Assembly (NCBI RefSeq): GCF_001610975.1
Contig: NZ_CP013342.1
Coordinates: 2,985,001-3,049,000 of the forward strand
Direction of reading: 5' to 3'
DNA length: 64,000 bases
Source: Sphingopyxis terrae subsp. terrae NBRC 15098
GTDB taxonomy: Bacteria; Pseudomonadota; Alphaproteobacteria; Sphingomonadales; Sphingomonadaceae
Position numbers and translations under genes: made by a program. The first letter of the stretch is position 1, and each line of letters opens with the position of its first letter. Under the pieces are notes generated by a model. It searched no databases. It saw only the letters and a program-made list of their open reading frames with translations, and had not been told where the DNA came from. Shown in pieces: positions 7,389 through 15,303 of this stretch.

Positions 7389-9760
7389 TGGTGCAGCGTT
7401 ACAGGCAATGGGCGGCGGCCAGCCTCGTGGCGGCTCTGGCCCCCGCGTCGGTCCATGCCGCCGAGACGCATCGCTTTGCCATCGCTGCCGGCCGGCTCGA
7501 CCAGGCGATCCTCGACCTCGGGCGCCAGGGCGGCGTCAGCGTCGCGCTTGCCGATCCTGCGATGGGCGAGATCCGGGTGCGCCGCGTCGCCGGCACGATG
7601 GACGTCGAAACCGCGCTCGCGCGGCTGCTGCGCGGCACCGCGCTGGGCGTGACGATCATCGACGCGCGCAGCTTTCGCATTGTGCGCGTCCCCGTCCGGG
7701 CGCGCCCGGCACCGCCGCCGCGCCGCCCGGCGCCGCGCCCCGCGGCTCCGCGCCCGGCCGACTCCGCGCCGCCCGAAGAGATTATCGTCACGGCCAGCAA
7801 GCGCGACACCTCGCTCGCCGACTATCCCGCTGCGGTCACGGTGATGCGCCTCGATGACAGTTTCGCGGGCGCGCCCGGGCAGCATGGTTCGGACGTCATC
7901 GTGCGCCAGCTTCCGTCGGTCAATTCGACCAACCTCGGCCCCGGCCGCAACAAACTGTTCATTCGCGGCGTCGCCGATTCAAGCTTCACCGGCCCGACGC
8001 AGGCGACGGTTGGGCAATATTTCGGCTACGCGCGGCTCAACTATAACGCGCCCGATCCCGACATCGCGCTCTATGACATCGACAAGATCGAGGTGCTGGA
8101 AGGGCCGCAGGGGACGCTTTACGGCGCCGGATCGCTCGGCGGCATCATCCGCATCGATCCGGCAAAGCCCGATAGCGGCGGTTTCGCGGCGCGGATGCAA
8201 GCGGGCTATGCACTGACCCAGCACGGCGCCGACAGCCACGATGCGGCGGCGACGCTCAACCTGCCGCTGTTGACCGACCGTGCTGCGCTGCGTGTCGTCG
8301 GCTATCATCGCATCGATGGCGGCTATATCGACGACAGCGCCCGCGGGCTGAGCAACGTCAACCGCAGCCGCATCTTCGGCGGGCGCGCGGCGCTGCGTGT
8401 GACACCGGGCGACGGCTGGACGATCGATGCGGGCTGGGTGCGGCAGGACATCCAGACGCGCGACGGTCAATATTCGGAGGCCGGGCTGCCCGACCTGACG
8501 CGGCAGAGCCTGATCGCGCAGCCCTTCGACAATGATTATTCGCTGCTTTACGCGACGGTCGAAAGAAGCTGGGGTCCGCTGGTGCTGCGATCGACTGGTG
8601 CGATCGTGTCGCACGATCTGGCGAACCGCTTCGATGCGTCGGCGCTCGGCGGCGGGAACCCCTTGGCCTTTACGCAGGATATTGGGATCCGCCAGCACGC
8701 CAATGAAACCACGCTGTCGCGGCAGGGCGCGCACGGGCATGGCTGGATCGCGGGGATCGGCATCACCGACGGGAAGGACCGGACCCGGCGCGCGCTTGGC
8801 GACCCCGCCGCGCCCGCCCCGATTGCCGATATTCTGAACGAACGCAGCGAGGTGGCGCTGTTCGGCGAATGGACCTTCGGCCTCGCGCCGCGGCTCAGCG
8901 CCAGCCTCGGCGGCCGCTATGCCCATACGCGTTTTTCGGGCGAGTTGATCGATCCCGCCAACCCGAACCCGCCCGAACCGCGCCGCGCCGTCGACTATTT
9001 CGTACCCGCCGTGGCGCTGCGCTGGAAGCCGGGGGGCGGGTGGCTGATCTACGGGCGCTATCAGGAGGGATTCCGACCCGGCGGCTTGTCGGTGAGCAGC
9101 CCGGGAAGCGCGGTCGCCTTCCAGTCGGACACCATTGCGACGTTCGAACTCGGCGCGCGGCGGGGCGCGCCCGATCATGATCCGCTCAGCGTGGCGCTGT
9201 CGGGCTCATACGCGCGCTGGGAATCGATCCAGGCCGACCTCGTCGATGCGCAGGGTTTTCCCTACACGGACAATATCGGCAATGGTTCGATTCTCGGATT
9301 CAGCGCGTCTGCGACGTGGAACGCCACCCCGTCGCTGCGCCTCGACGGCAGCGCCTTTCTCAACCACAGCAGCCTGACCCAGGCCGCACCGGCCTATGCG
9401 CGGGCGGAGGACAATGATCTGCCCAATATCGCGCAGTGGGGCGCGCGGGTGGGCGCGCGCTGGGTGCAGAGCGTCGGCGCCGATGCCCGCCTGTCGATTG
9501 CCGCCGATGCGCGCTATGTCGGCAAATCCTATCTCGGCGTCGGCAATCTGCTCGACATCAGCCAGGGCCGCTATGTCGACACGGCTCTGAACCTGCGTCT
9601 CGAGCGCGGGCGTTTCGGCTTTGCGCTAGGTGTCACGAACCTGTTCAACGCCGATCGTAACCGCTTTTCCTATGGGAACCCCTTCACTGTGGTCGCCGGT
9701 CGGCAGGAAACGCCGCTGCGGCCCCGCACCGTCAGGATTGGCCTGGATGCAGCCTTTTGA
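7388..9760 (+). CDS. TonB-dependent outer-membrane receptor with STN signalling domain
   Basis: A 790-residue outer-membrane receptor. After a signal peptide ending near ASVHA, a secretin/TonB N-terminal (STN) domain occupies about residues 25-100 (RFAIAAGRLDQAILDLG...), then a proline-rich linker, the plug domain opening with EEIIVTASKRDTSLADYPAA, and a long beta barrel ending in a C-terminal phenylalanine (RIGLDAAF), as needed for insertion. The STN domain and the upstream sigma/FecR pair indicate ligand-controlled trans-envelope signalling. The ligand is unknown; iron-siderophore is usual, but no siderophore genes are nearby. The start at 7388 overlapping fecR is preferred over an ATG at 7367 inside fecR. 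Confidence 0.93.
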   Translation: MVQRYRQWAAASLVAALAPASVHAAETHRFAIAAGRLDQAILDLGRQGGVSVALADPAMGEIRVRRVAGTMDVETALARLLRGTALGVTIIDARSFRIVRVPVRARPAPPPRRPAPRPAAPRPADSAPPEEIIVTASKRDTSLADYPAAVTVMRLDDSFAGAPGQHGSDVIVRQLPSVNSTNLGPGRNKLFIRGVADSSFTGPTQATVGQYFGYARLNYNAPDPDIALYDIDKIEVLEGPQGTLYGAGSLGGIIRIDPAKPDSGGFAARMQAGYALTQHGADSHDAAATLNLPLLTDRAALRVVGYHRIDGGYIDDSARGLSNVNRSRIFGGRAALRVTPGDGWTIDAGWVRQDIQTRDGQYSEAGLPDLTRQSLIAQPFDNDYSLLYATVERSWGPLVLRSTGAIVSHDLANRFDASALGGGNPLAFTQDIGIRQHANETTLSRQGAHGHGWIAGIGITDGKDRTRRALGDPAAPAPIADILNERSEVALFGEWTFGLAPRLSASLGGRYAHTRFSGELIDPANPNPPEPRRAVDYFVPAVALRWKPGGGWLIYGRYQEGFRPGGLSVSSPGSAVAFQSDTIATFELGARRGAPDHDPLSVALSGSYARWESIQADLVDAQGFPYTDNIGNGSILGFSASATWNATPSLRLDGSAFLNHSSLTQAAPAYARAEDNDLPNIAQWGARVGARWVQSVGADARLSIAADARYVGKSYLGVGNLLDISQGRYVDTALNLRLERGRFGFALGVTNLFNADRNRFSYGNPFTVVAGRQETPLRPRTVRIGLDAAF

Positions 9761-9890
9761 ACGGAGGTTCAGCCGCGCGCGGCGGCGGCGCCTTTGCGGG
9801 CGCGGTGCGGGTGCGAGGCGCCTTGTCCGCGTTGCGGCTGCCCCAGACGAGCAAGCGATAGACCATCGCCATCAAGGACATGTCAGTCAT
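9732..9890 (-). CDS. Possible 52-residue protein antisense to the DUF2334 start
   Basis: A leftward frame (MTDMSLMAMVYRLLVWGSR, then a proline/alanine/arginine-rich tail) of 52 codons. A strong ribosome site (GGAGGG, five bases from the ATG) precedes it, better than that of the opposing gene. It overlaps the first bases of the DUF2334 gene and the last bases of the receptor gene on the other strand, so coding bias from those genes could create it. I do not recognise the product. It is offered only because the translation start looks real. Confidence 0.3.
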   Translation of the reverse strand: MTDMSLMAMVYRLLVWGSRNADKAPRTRTAPAKAPPPRAAEPPFKRLHPGQS

Positions 9891-10689
9891 GCGGCCCTCC
9901 GATAAATCCTCGCGCAAATTCCTCGCCTCGATCCACGACGTCAGCCCGCGCTTCGCCGACGAGGTCGATCGCCTGCTCGATCAACTCGTCCGCCACCTTG
10001 GTGGGCCGAAGGTCGCGATGCTGGTCGTTCCCGACCATTGGGACAGCGCGCCGATCGCCGAAGACCGGGGCTTTCAGAGCCGCCTGCGCGGCTGGGCCGA
10101 CGCGGGTGTTGAAATGTTTGTGCATGGCTGGGCGCATCGCGACGACAGCCGGCACAGCGGAGCGCTCGACGGCTTCCGCGCGCGCCACATGACGGCGGGC
10201 GAGGGCGAGTTCCTCGGCCTTGACCATGCCACCGCGCTGGCGCGGATGACGGCGGCCAAGAAACTGGTTGAGGACGTGACAGGGGTTGCCGCAACCGGTT
10301 TCATCGCGCCCGCGTGGCTCTACGGAGCTGGGGCTCTGTCCGCTTTGCCACAGGCCGGATTTACGATGGCCGAGGATCATATGAAGGTGTGGAATCCGCA
10401 AACCGGCGCGGTGCTCGCGCGCGGTCCGGTCATCACCTGGGCAAGCCGCAGCAGGGCGCGGATTGCCAGTTCCTTGTTGTTTTCTGCGCTCGCGCGGCAT
10501 GCGCTGAAGCCGATGCGCGACGTGCGCGTCGCGGTGCATCCGGGCGATGCGCATGTGCCCAACCTTGTGACCAGCATCGACAAATGCTGTGCCGCGCTGC
10601 TCGCCGGACGCCGGGTCGCCCGCTATGGGGATCTCGCGGCCGATCATGCCGCCACCCGCGACGAACGCGCGGCGATCAGCGCGTCATAA
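9880..10689 (+). CDS. DUF2334 polysaccharide deacetylase-like protein
   Basis: A protein of 266-269 residues (start at 9880 or 9889) related to polysaccharide deacetylases of the DUF2334 type. It opens with KFLASIHDVSPRF, where the HD pair matches the first metal motif of the deacetylase fold, followed by VPDHWD, the HGWAHRDD segment (second metal motif) and FIAPAWLYGAGAL. No signal peptide is seen. Such enzymes are thought to act on sugar N-acetyl groups, but substrates are undefined. It ends 46 bases inside the convergent glycosyltransferase gene; that neighbour and the nearby glycosyltransferase at 13.4 kb suggest a role in surface or lipid-linked sugar chemistry, which is inference. Confidence 0.85.
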   Translation: MSVMRPSDKSSRKFLASIHDVSPRFADEVDRLLDQLVRHLGGPKVAMLVVPDHWDSAPIAEDRGFQSRLRGWADAGVEMFVHGWAHRDDSRHSGALDGFRARHMTAGEGEFLGLDHATALARMTAAKKLVEDVTGVAATGFIAPAWLYGAGALSALPQAGFTMAEDHMKVWNPQTGAVLARGPVITWASRSRARIASSLLFSALARHALKPMRDVRVAVHPGDAHVPNLVTSIDKCCAALLAGRRVARYGDLAADHAATRDERAAISAS

Positions 10690-11828
10690 TGGCGGAGCAG
10701 GTCCGCGACATGGTCGCGGTCCGACCGGACGGCGATGGCGGCACGGCGCGCCGCCTGACGGACCGCCGCGCGATCGCGCGCGCAGAAGCGGGCGATGGCC
10801 TGCGTCGCTGCGGCGGCATCGCGTGCGGCATAGGTTTCCGCAAAATCCTGGCGAGCGATCTCGGCACAGCCGCCCTCGTCGGGGACGATCAACGGCAGGC
10901 CCGACGCCAGCGCTTCCGACGCCACCAGGCCGAAGGTTTCGCCTTCGCATCCGTGGATCAGCGCGTCGCAGCTCGCCATCAGCGTTGCCAGTTGCGGCCG
11001 GTCATAGATTGGCTGGAACATGCGGATATGCGGATTGCCGCCGACCTGCTTGCGCAGCGCGGCGCTCGCCGGTCCCTTGCCGATCAGGATCAGGCCGACG
11101 GGTTCGCGGGCGGCGGCCGCCTGCACCGCGTCGATCACCATGTCCCATCGCTTTTCGCCATGGTGCCGCCCGATGCCGACCAGCAGCGTGGCGCTTTCGG
11201 GAAGGTCGCATTGCGCCAGCAGGTCGGCGCGCAGGCTGGCGTCGCGCAGGGTCGGTGAAAAGGCGGCGCGATCGATGCCCAGCGCGACGCAATGCGCCGG
11301 ACCGATGTGGCGGTCGCTCAGCCGCTTGCCCAGCGAATCGCCGCAGACCACCAGACTGTCGAACAGCGGCATCGCGCGGCGCAGATAACGATTGAACCAT
11401 TCGAAGGCGGCGTCGATCTTTTCGCGCGAGGCGATCCGTCCGAACCAGCGCTGCGGATAGGATACGACCGGGTCGCTGTGCAGGAAAAAGACCTTCGCGG
11501 CGTCGCCGGCCCATTTTCCGACGATCCACGCGGGGCGCCAGGGCGAAGAGGCTTCGACGACATCGGGGTGCAACCGGTCGAGCCAGGCATGGATCGGCGC
11601 CGCATCCCAGAACATGCGATAATTGGCATCGAACGGCAGCGGCGGCGCCTTGACCCAGATGATCCGGCCGCCGGTCGCGCGCACTTCCTCGCGATCCTCG
11701 GCGCCGGGCGCGAGGACGATCAGTTCGTGGCCGGCTTCGGCAAGCAACTGCATCTTGCGGTCGACATAGGAGCGGATGCCGCCGCCGGTGGGGGAATAGA
11801 ATTCGCAGACGTCGACGATCCGCATCAC
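10644..11828 (-). CDS. Glycosyltransferase family 4 protein
   Basis: A 394-residue GT-B glycosyltransferase. The N-terminal domain has the acceptor-side glycine loop SPTGGGIRSY; the C-terminal half contains LLVGIGRHHGEKRWD, LILIGKGP, and the nucleotide-sugar motif GCEGETFGLVASEALASGLP, in which the E-x7-E spacing is typical of GT4. It should transfer a hexose from a nucleotide sugar to a lipid or glycan at the inner face of the membrane; donor and acceptor are unknown. It is the last gene of a leftward three-gene unit behind a DUF2141 protein and a polytopic membrane protein, one base after the preceding stop. Confidence 0.9.
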   Translation of the reverse strand: MMRIVDVCEFYSPTGGGIRSYVDRKMQLLAEAGHELIVLAPGAEDREEVRATGGRIIWVKAPPLPFDANYRMFWDAAPIHAWLDRLHPDVVEASSPWRPAWIVGKWAGDAAKVFFLHSDPVVSYPQRWFGRIASREKIDAAFEWFNRYLRRAMPLFDSLVVCGDSLGKRLSDRHIGPAHCVALGIDRAAFSPTLRDASLRADLLAQCDLPESATLLVGIGRHHGEKRWDMVIDAVQAAAAREPVGLILIGKGPASAALRKQVGGNPHIRMFQPIYDRPQLATLMASCDALIHGCEGETFGLVASEALASGLPLIVPDEGGCAEIARQDFAETYAARDAAAATQAIARFCARDRAAVRQAARRAAIAVRSDRDHVADLLRHYDALIAARSSRVAA

Positions 11829-11829
11829 C

Positions 11830-12360
11830 TCAATCCTTCTTGACCGGCGAAAAGCCCAGGCCGTGGAAATAATTCATCATCACGTGCATTTCCGTGACAC
11901 CGCTGCCCAGCGTCACCGCGGCCTTTGCCGATTTGGGTTTGCTCCACCCCAATTTGGGATTGCCGGGAAAGCCGACGCCGTCGGAGGAAAAGCTGAACTT
12001 GTGCTTGCCGTCGCGGTCGTGGATCATCGCGAAGCTGAAGCGGCCAGGCCGCGGCGCCCGGATGCACACCGCGACCGGACCGGCGGCGGGGGCCGCAAAT
12101 TCGATGCGGCGGAAATCCTTGCCCGCTTTCTGAAGGACGAAATCATCCTCCAGAAAATCCTTGTCGTTGCTCGGGAACAGCTCGACCCGGATCCGTCCCT
12201 TGCGGTCCTTCAGCCCGTCGAGCCAGACGAGCAGCGCCGGCGTTGTCGAACCCGCGGCGCAGGCGGGCGCGTCGCCATAGACCGCGGCGCGTGCGGACGG
12301 CACCATTGCGGCTGAAGCCAGCATGGCGGCGGCGAGGGCAGGGAAGCGGAAGCGGGTCAT
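11830..12360 (-). CDS. DUF2141 secreted protein
   Basis: A 176-residue exported protein with a signal peptide (MTRFRFPALAAAMLASAAM... cut near SARA) and a DUF2141 domain: GRIRVELFPSNDKDFLEDDF, FAMIHDRDGKHKFSF and GFPGNPKLGWSKP match the family's pattern of a calcium-binding-like acidic stretch and a small beta fold. Function is not established for the family. The start at 12360 overlaps the stop of the membrane protein by four bases, so translation is coupled. The family is frequent in sphingomonads, often beside glycosyltransferases. Confidence 0.85.
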   Translation of the reverse strand: MTRFRFPALAAAMLASAAMVPSARAAVYGDAPACAAGSTTPALLVWLDGLKDRKGRIRVELFPSNDKDFLEDDFVLQKAGKDFRRIEFAAPAAGPVAVCIRAPRPGRFSFAMIHDRDGKHKFSFSSDGVGFPGNPKLGWSKPKSAKAAVTLGSGVTEMHVMMNYFHGLGFSPVKKD

Positions 12361-13280
12361 GCGGCCGCTCCCTTGCGCAGCGGCAGCCAGGTCAGCGCAA
12401 AGACGATGACGTGGCAGAGCAGGGTCAGCGCGACTGTCAGAGCCACGAGCCGCGTCACCGCGGCGTCGTTGCCGACCAGAAAGACCGCCAGATTGGCAAA
12501 GACGATGTCCTTGTTGGGGACGAGCGGCAGGCGCGCGACGAGTTGGCGTCCCGTCACGAGCAGCATCCAGAGCGCGAGCGGCACGAGCGGCAGCGCAAGA
12601 TGCCAGCACAGCGCGAGCAGCCCGGTGTAGGCGATGGTGCGGACGAGGTGGATCAGGAACACCCGGCGCAGTTCACTCGCAGGAAGCGAGAACAGGCGGC
12701 CGCGGAAGAGCAGGATGGCGAGCGACAGGGCGAGCATGACCCCTACCGACCCCAGGATCGGGCGGATATGCTCGGCGGGCAGCAGCGAATAGGCGAAGGG
12801 CGTGGCGATAGCGAGCAGTGCCAGCGTGAAGATGTTGCCGACGACCGCCGACAGGATGCTGACATCCTTGATCGCCGCGAAAGGCGCCGCGACCATGTTG
12901 AGCCGCGTCCGGGCCCAGGCGTAGAAATAGGCTTCCCCCGAATAGCCGAGCAAAATCTCGTTCGCGACCAGCTTGCGCAGGATCGGCACGATGCCCGACA
13001 GCGGCAGGCCCCACAGCCGCCGGAAAATCACCAGATCGGACAGCGGCTGCACCGCATAGATGGCAAGGAAGACCAGATAGAATAGCGGGTTGGTGGGCAG
13101 CGCCTCGTGCAGCGCGGCCAGTCCGCCGCCCAAAAGCTCGCGTATCAGTCCGGCGAGCAGCGCCAGGCTGAGCAGGCCGCTGACCAGCGCCGGCCAGCGG
13201 CTGCGGATTGGTGTCAGCGGCTCAAGTGCGGCGAGGGGAGGCGTCGGTGTGGGGGCTGTGGCAACCGTCAATCCGTTCAC
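12357..13280 (-). CDS. Polytopic membrane protein, possibly flippase-like
   Basis: A 307-residue integral membrane protein with about seven or eight hydrophobic segments (first at about 31-50, last at about 282-298) and a proline-rich cytoplasmic N terminus. I do not recognise a specific family; the overall layout and the charged RRVFLIHLVRTIAYTG segment recall lysylphosphatidylglycerol-synthase TM-like or other flippase-like proteins, but this is weak. It leads a unit with DUF2141 and a GT4 glycosyltransferase, so transport or assembly of a lipid-linked sugar is a reasonable hypothesis. Confidence 0.75.
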   Translation of the reverse strand: MNGLTVATAPTPTPPLAALEPLTPIRSRWPALVSGLLSLALLAGLIRELLGGGLAALHEALPTNPLFYLVFLAIYAVQPLSDLVIFRRLWGLPLSGIVPILRKLVANEILLGYSGEAYFYAWARTRLNMVAAPFAAIKDVSILSAVVGNIFTLALLAIATPFAYSLLPAEHIRPILGSVGVMLALSLAILLFRGRLFSLPASELRRVFLIHLVRTIAYTGLLALCWHLALPLVPLALWMLLVTGRQLVARLPLVPNKDIVFANLAVFLVGNDAAVTRLVALTVALTLLCHVIVFALTWLPLRKGAAA

Positions 13281-13451
13281 GCTTTTATCCCGTTAGTATC
13301 GTTTCCAGCGATTTTTCGCTTCTTCAGCTTCAGACGCCGCGGCGCGGCCGATCCCGCATCGGCGCGGTGCGGAAAATCGACGCGCGCGGCGTCTTGTCGA
13401 TGGAAGGGCGTCCGACACGGGCGCCGGTATGGCATCGGAAAGGCCTGCGGC
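13281..13451. other. Divergent intergenic region between membrane-protein and glycosyltransferase genes
   Basis: About 170 bases separate the two divergent genes if the GTG at 13452 is the true start of the glycosyltransferase. Promoters for both are expected here; I find no distinctive operator. The same stretch stays open in the glycosyltransferase frame, so a longer N terminus from a non-ATG start cannot be excluded. Confidence 0.3.
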
Positions 13452-14666
13452 GTGGCGCGAGCGCAGCACATCGTCATCATTTTCCACGATTTTTCGTTCG
13501 GAGGGACCGAGGTGATCGCGCTGCGGCTGGCGCGCGAATGGGTGGCGCAGGGGCGCCGCGTCACCTTGCTTTGCGGCACATTCGATGGTCCGCTGCGCTC
13601 CGCCGTGCCGCGCGGGGTACACACCGAACGCCTCGAACCCGAAATTCCCAGAACGCCGCTTTCGCGCCTGCGCCTGCGGCGTGCGCTGTCGGCGGCGATC
13701 GCTCGCCTGCGGCCGGACGTCCTCTTTCTGCCGGGCAATTTTCATCATGTGCTGGCGGGCGCCGTGCGCGATTTGCCGCGGCGGCCGAAGGTCGTGGCGA
13801 AGATCAGCAATCCGCTGGCGCCTTCGGCGATCCCGGCGCTACGCGCGCTGCTTGCGCGGGCCTTTCGTTGGGCGGCGCGCGATGTCGACTGGTTCGCCGC
13901 CATGTCGACCGGGCTCGCGGACGATGTGCGTGCGCTGACGGGACGCGCGGAGGTCAGCGTGATCTTCGATCCCAATATCGACACGATCATAAATTTGCCG
14001 GCAGCCAGGAAGGTGCCGGGCACCGGGCCGCTGCATCTGCTGGCGGCGGGGCGACTCGTCGAGCAGAAGGATTTCGGTCTCGCGGTGCGCGTTGTCGCCG
14101 AACTGGCCAAGCATCGCGACGTGCGGCTGACCATTGCGGGCGACGGGCCCGACGCGCCGCGGCTGGCGCGGCTGGCGCGGCGTTTGGGCGTTGCGGACCG
14201 GATTGCGCTACCGGGGCGCCTGGCATCGATCGGGCCGGCGCTCGACCATGCCGACCTGCTGCTGATTACCTCGCGCTACGAAGGCGGGCCTGCCGTTGCG
14301 GTCGAAGCGCTCGAACGCGGCGTTCCGGTTATCGCCACCGACTGTTCGCATTTCCTGCGAGATTTGCTCGCGGACGGTGATTGCGGCGCGATCGTCCCCA
14401 GCCGCGAACCGGCGGCGATTGCCGAGGCGATGCTCGAATGGATCGACCGGCAGGATCGCCGACCCTTTTCTCCGGCGGTCGTTACCGAGCCTTTCGGCAC
14501 GGCTTTCGCTGCGCGCCGCTATCTCGATCTTTTCGACCGTCTGGCCGGGGCGGGCGGTTGCGCCGCGGCGGTCAGCAGGTCAACGCCGCCGCGAACAGGC
14601 AGCGAAAGCGCTCGACGCACTCGGCCCCTTCTTCGGCATCGAGTTCGAAATTATCGACCTTCATGA
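13452..14666 (+). CDS. Glycosyltransferase family 4 protein
   Basis: A 404-residue GT-B glycosyltransferase from the proposed GTG start (VARAQHIVIIFHDFSFGGTEVIAL). The acceptor loop is FGGTE, the donor domain has LLAAGRLVEQKDFGLAV, LTIAGDGPDAPRL, and SRYEGGPAVAVEALERGVPVIA with the family's paired glutamates. No in-frame ATG lies close upstream, hence the GTG choice. The last 35 or so residues are arginine- and serine-rich, run into the 3' end of the convergent tetR gene (95-base overlap) and do not look like GT sequence, so the natural stop may have been lost. Sugar and acceptor are unknown. Confidence 0.87.
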   Translation: MARAQHIVIIFHDFSFGGTEVIALRLAREWVAQGRRVTLLCGTFDGPLRSAVPRGVHTERLEPEIPRTPLSRLRLRRALSAAIARLRPDVLFLPGNFHHVLAGAVRDLPRRPKVVAKISNPLAPSAIPALRALLARAFRWAARDVDWFAAMSTGLADDVRALTGRAEVSVIFDPNIDTIINLPAARKVPGTGPLHLLAAGRLVEQKDFGLAVRVVAELAKHRDVRLTIAGDGPDAPRLARLARRLGVADRIALPGRLASIGPALDHADLLLITSRYEGGPAVAVEALERGVPVIATDCSHFLRDLLADGDCGAIVPSREPAAIAEAMLEWIDRQDRRPFSPAVVTEPFGTAFAARRYLDLFDRLAGAGGCAAAVSRSTPPRTGSESARRTRPLLRHRVRNYRPS

Positions 14667-15168
14667 TCGTCCGCAGGACGCCGACGCCCATCAGGATCGC
14701 CAGCAGCATATTGGCGCGCATCTCGCCCTGATCGCCGCCGATCGTTCCGGCGAGCGGCTCCAGAACGTCGCGGTTCACCAGTTCGCGGATGATATCGCCC
14801 GCCTTGGGAGACGAGGCCGAGCGCAGCATGATGACGAACATCTCCATGCGATGATGGCGGTCGGCGTCGTCGTCTTCGGCGACGAGTTGCGCCAGAAAAC
14901 CGGGTAATTCGTCGATGCTTTTGGGCTCGCGGAACAGATGCGGCTTTGCTTCGTCGCTGACGACTTCGCGGAACAGCCCTTCCTTGCCGCCGAAATAGCG
15001 GCTGATCAGCGCGACATCGACCCCGGCATCACCCGCAATGTCGCGCAGTCCGACATTTTCATACGCCTCGCGCAGAAAGCGTTGGTGCGCGGCCGCCAAT
15101 ATCGACGCGCGGGTTGCAACGGCATCGCGCCGCTTGATGGTTGAGCTTCTCTCCATTTTTGCGTCCAT
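14572..15168 (-). CDS. TetR-family repressor, probable regulator of the adjacent efflux operon
   Basis: A 198-residue TetR/AcrR-type regulator. The DNA-binding part is TRASILAAAHQRFLREAYENVGLRDIAG followed by the recognition helix VDVALISRYFGGKEGLF; the C-terminal ligand domain ends with a cysteine. It is divergent from the MFP-RND-OMF operon, the standard arrangement in which such a protein represses both itself and the pump until a substrate binds. An inverted repeat (TCAACA/TGTTGA) lies at 15188-15201, 20 bases upstream. Starts at 15168 or 15156 are possible. Confidence 0.92.
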   Translation of the reverse strand: MDAKMERSSTIKRRDAVATRASILAAAHQRFLREAYENVGLRDIAGDAGVDVALISRYFGGKEGLFREVVSDEAKPHLFREPKSIDELPGFLAQLVAEDDDADRHHRMEMFVIMLRSASSPKAGDIIRELVNRDVLEPLAGTIGGDQGEMRANMLLAILMGVGVLRTIMKVDNFELDAEEGAECVERFRCLFAAALTC

Positions 15169-15187
15169 AATGGTGAATGAGAATAAA

Positions 15188-15201
15188 TCAACAACTGTTG
15201 A
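15188..15201. promoter_or_regulatory. Candidate TetR operator in efflux promoter
   Basis: A perfect inverted repeat, TCAACA and TGTTGA separated by two bases, lies between tetR and the efflux adaptor gene. The right arm overlaps a TTGACT hexamer at 15198-15203 that could serve as a rightward -35 element. Position between divergent regulator and target, plus symmetry, makes it the best operator candidate; the arms are short for a TetR site. Confidence 0.45.
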
Positions 15202-15303
15202 CTTACGATGAACGGCCCACTAGTTGACAGCGACCGTCATCGCGCAACTTCCCCCCCTCCCTGTCGCGCGATGGCGGAACGCTTCAACAGAAAAGACAAG
15301 ATC

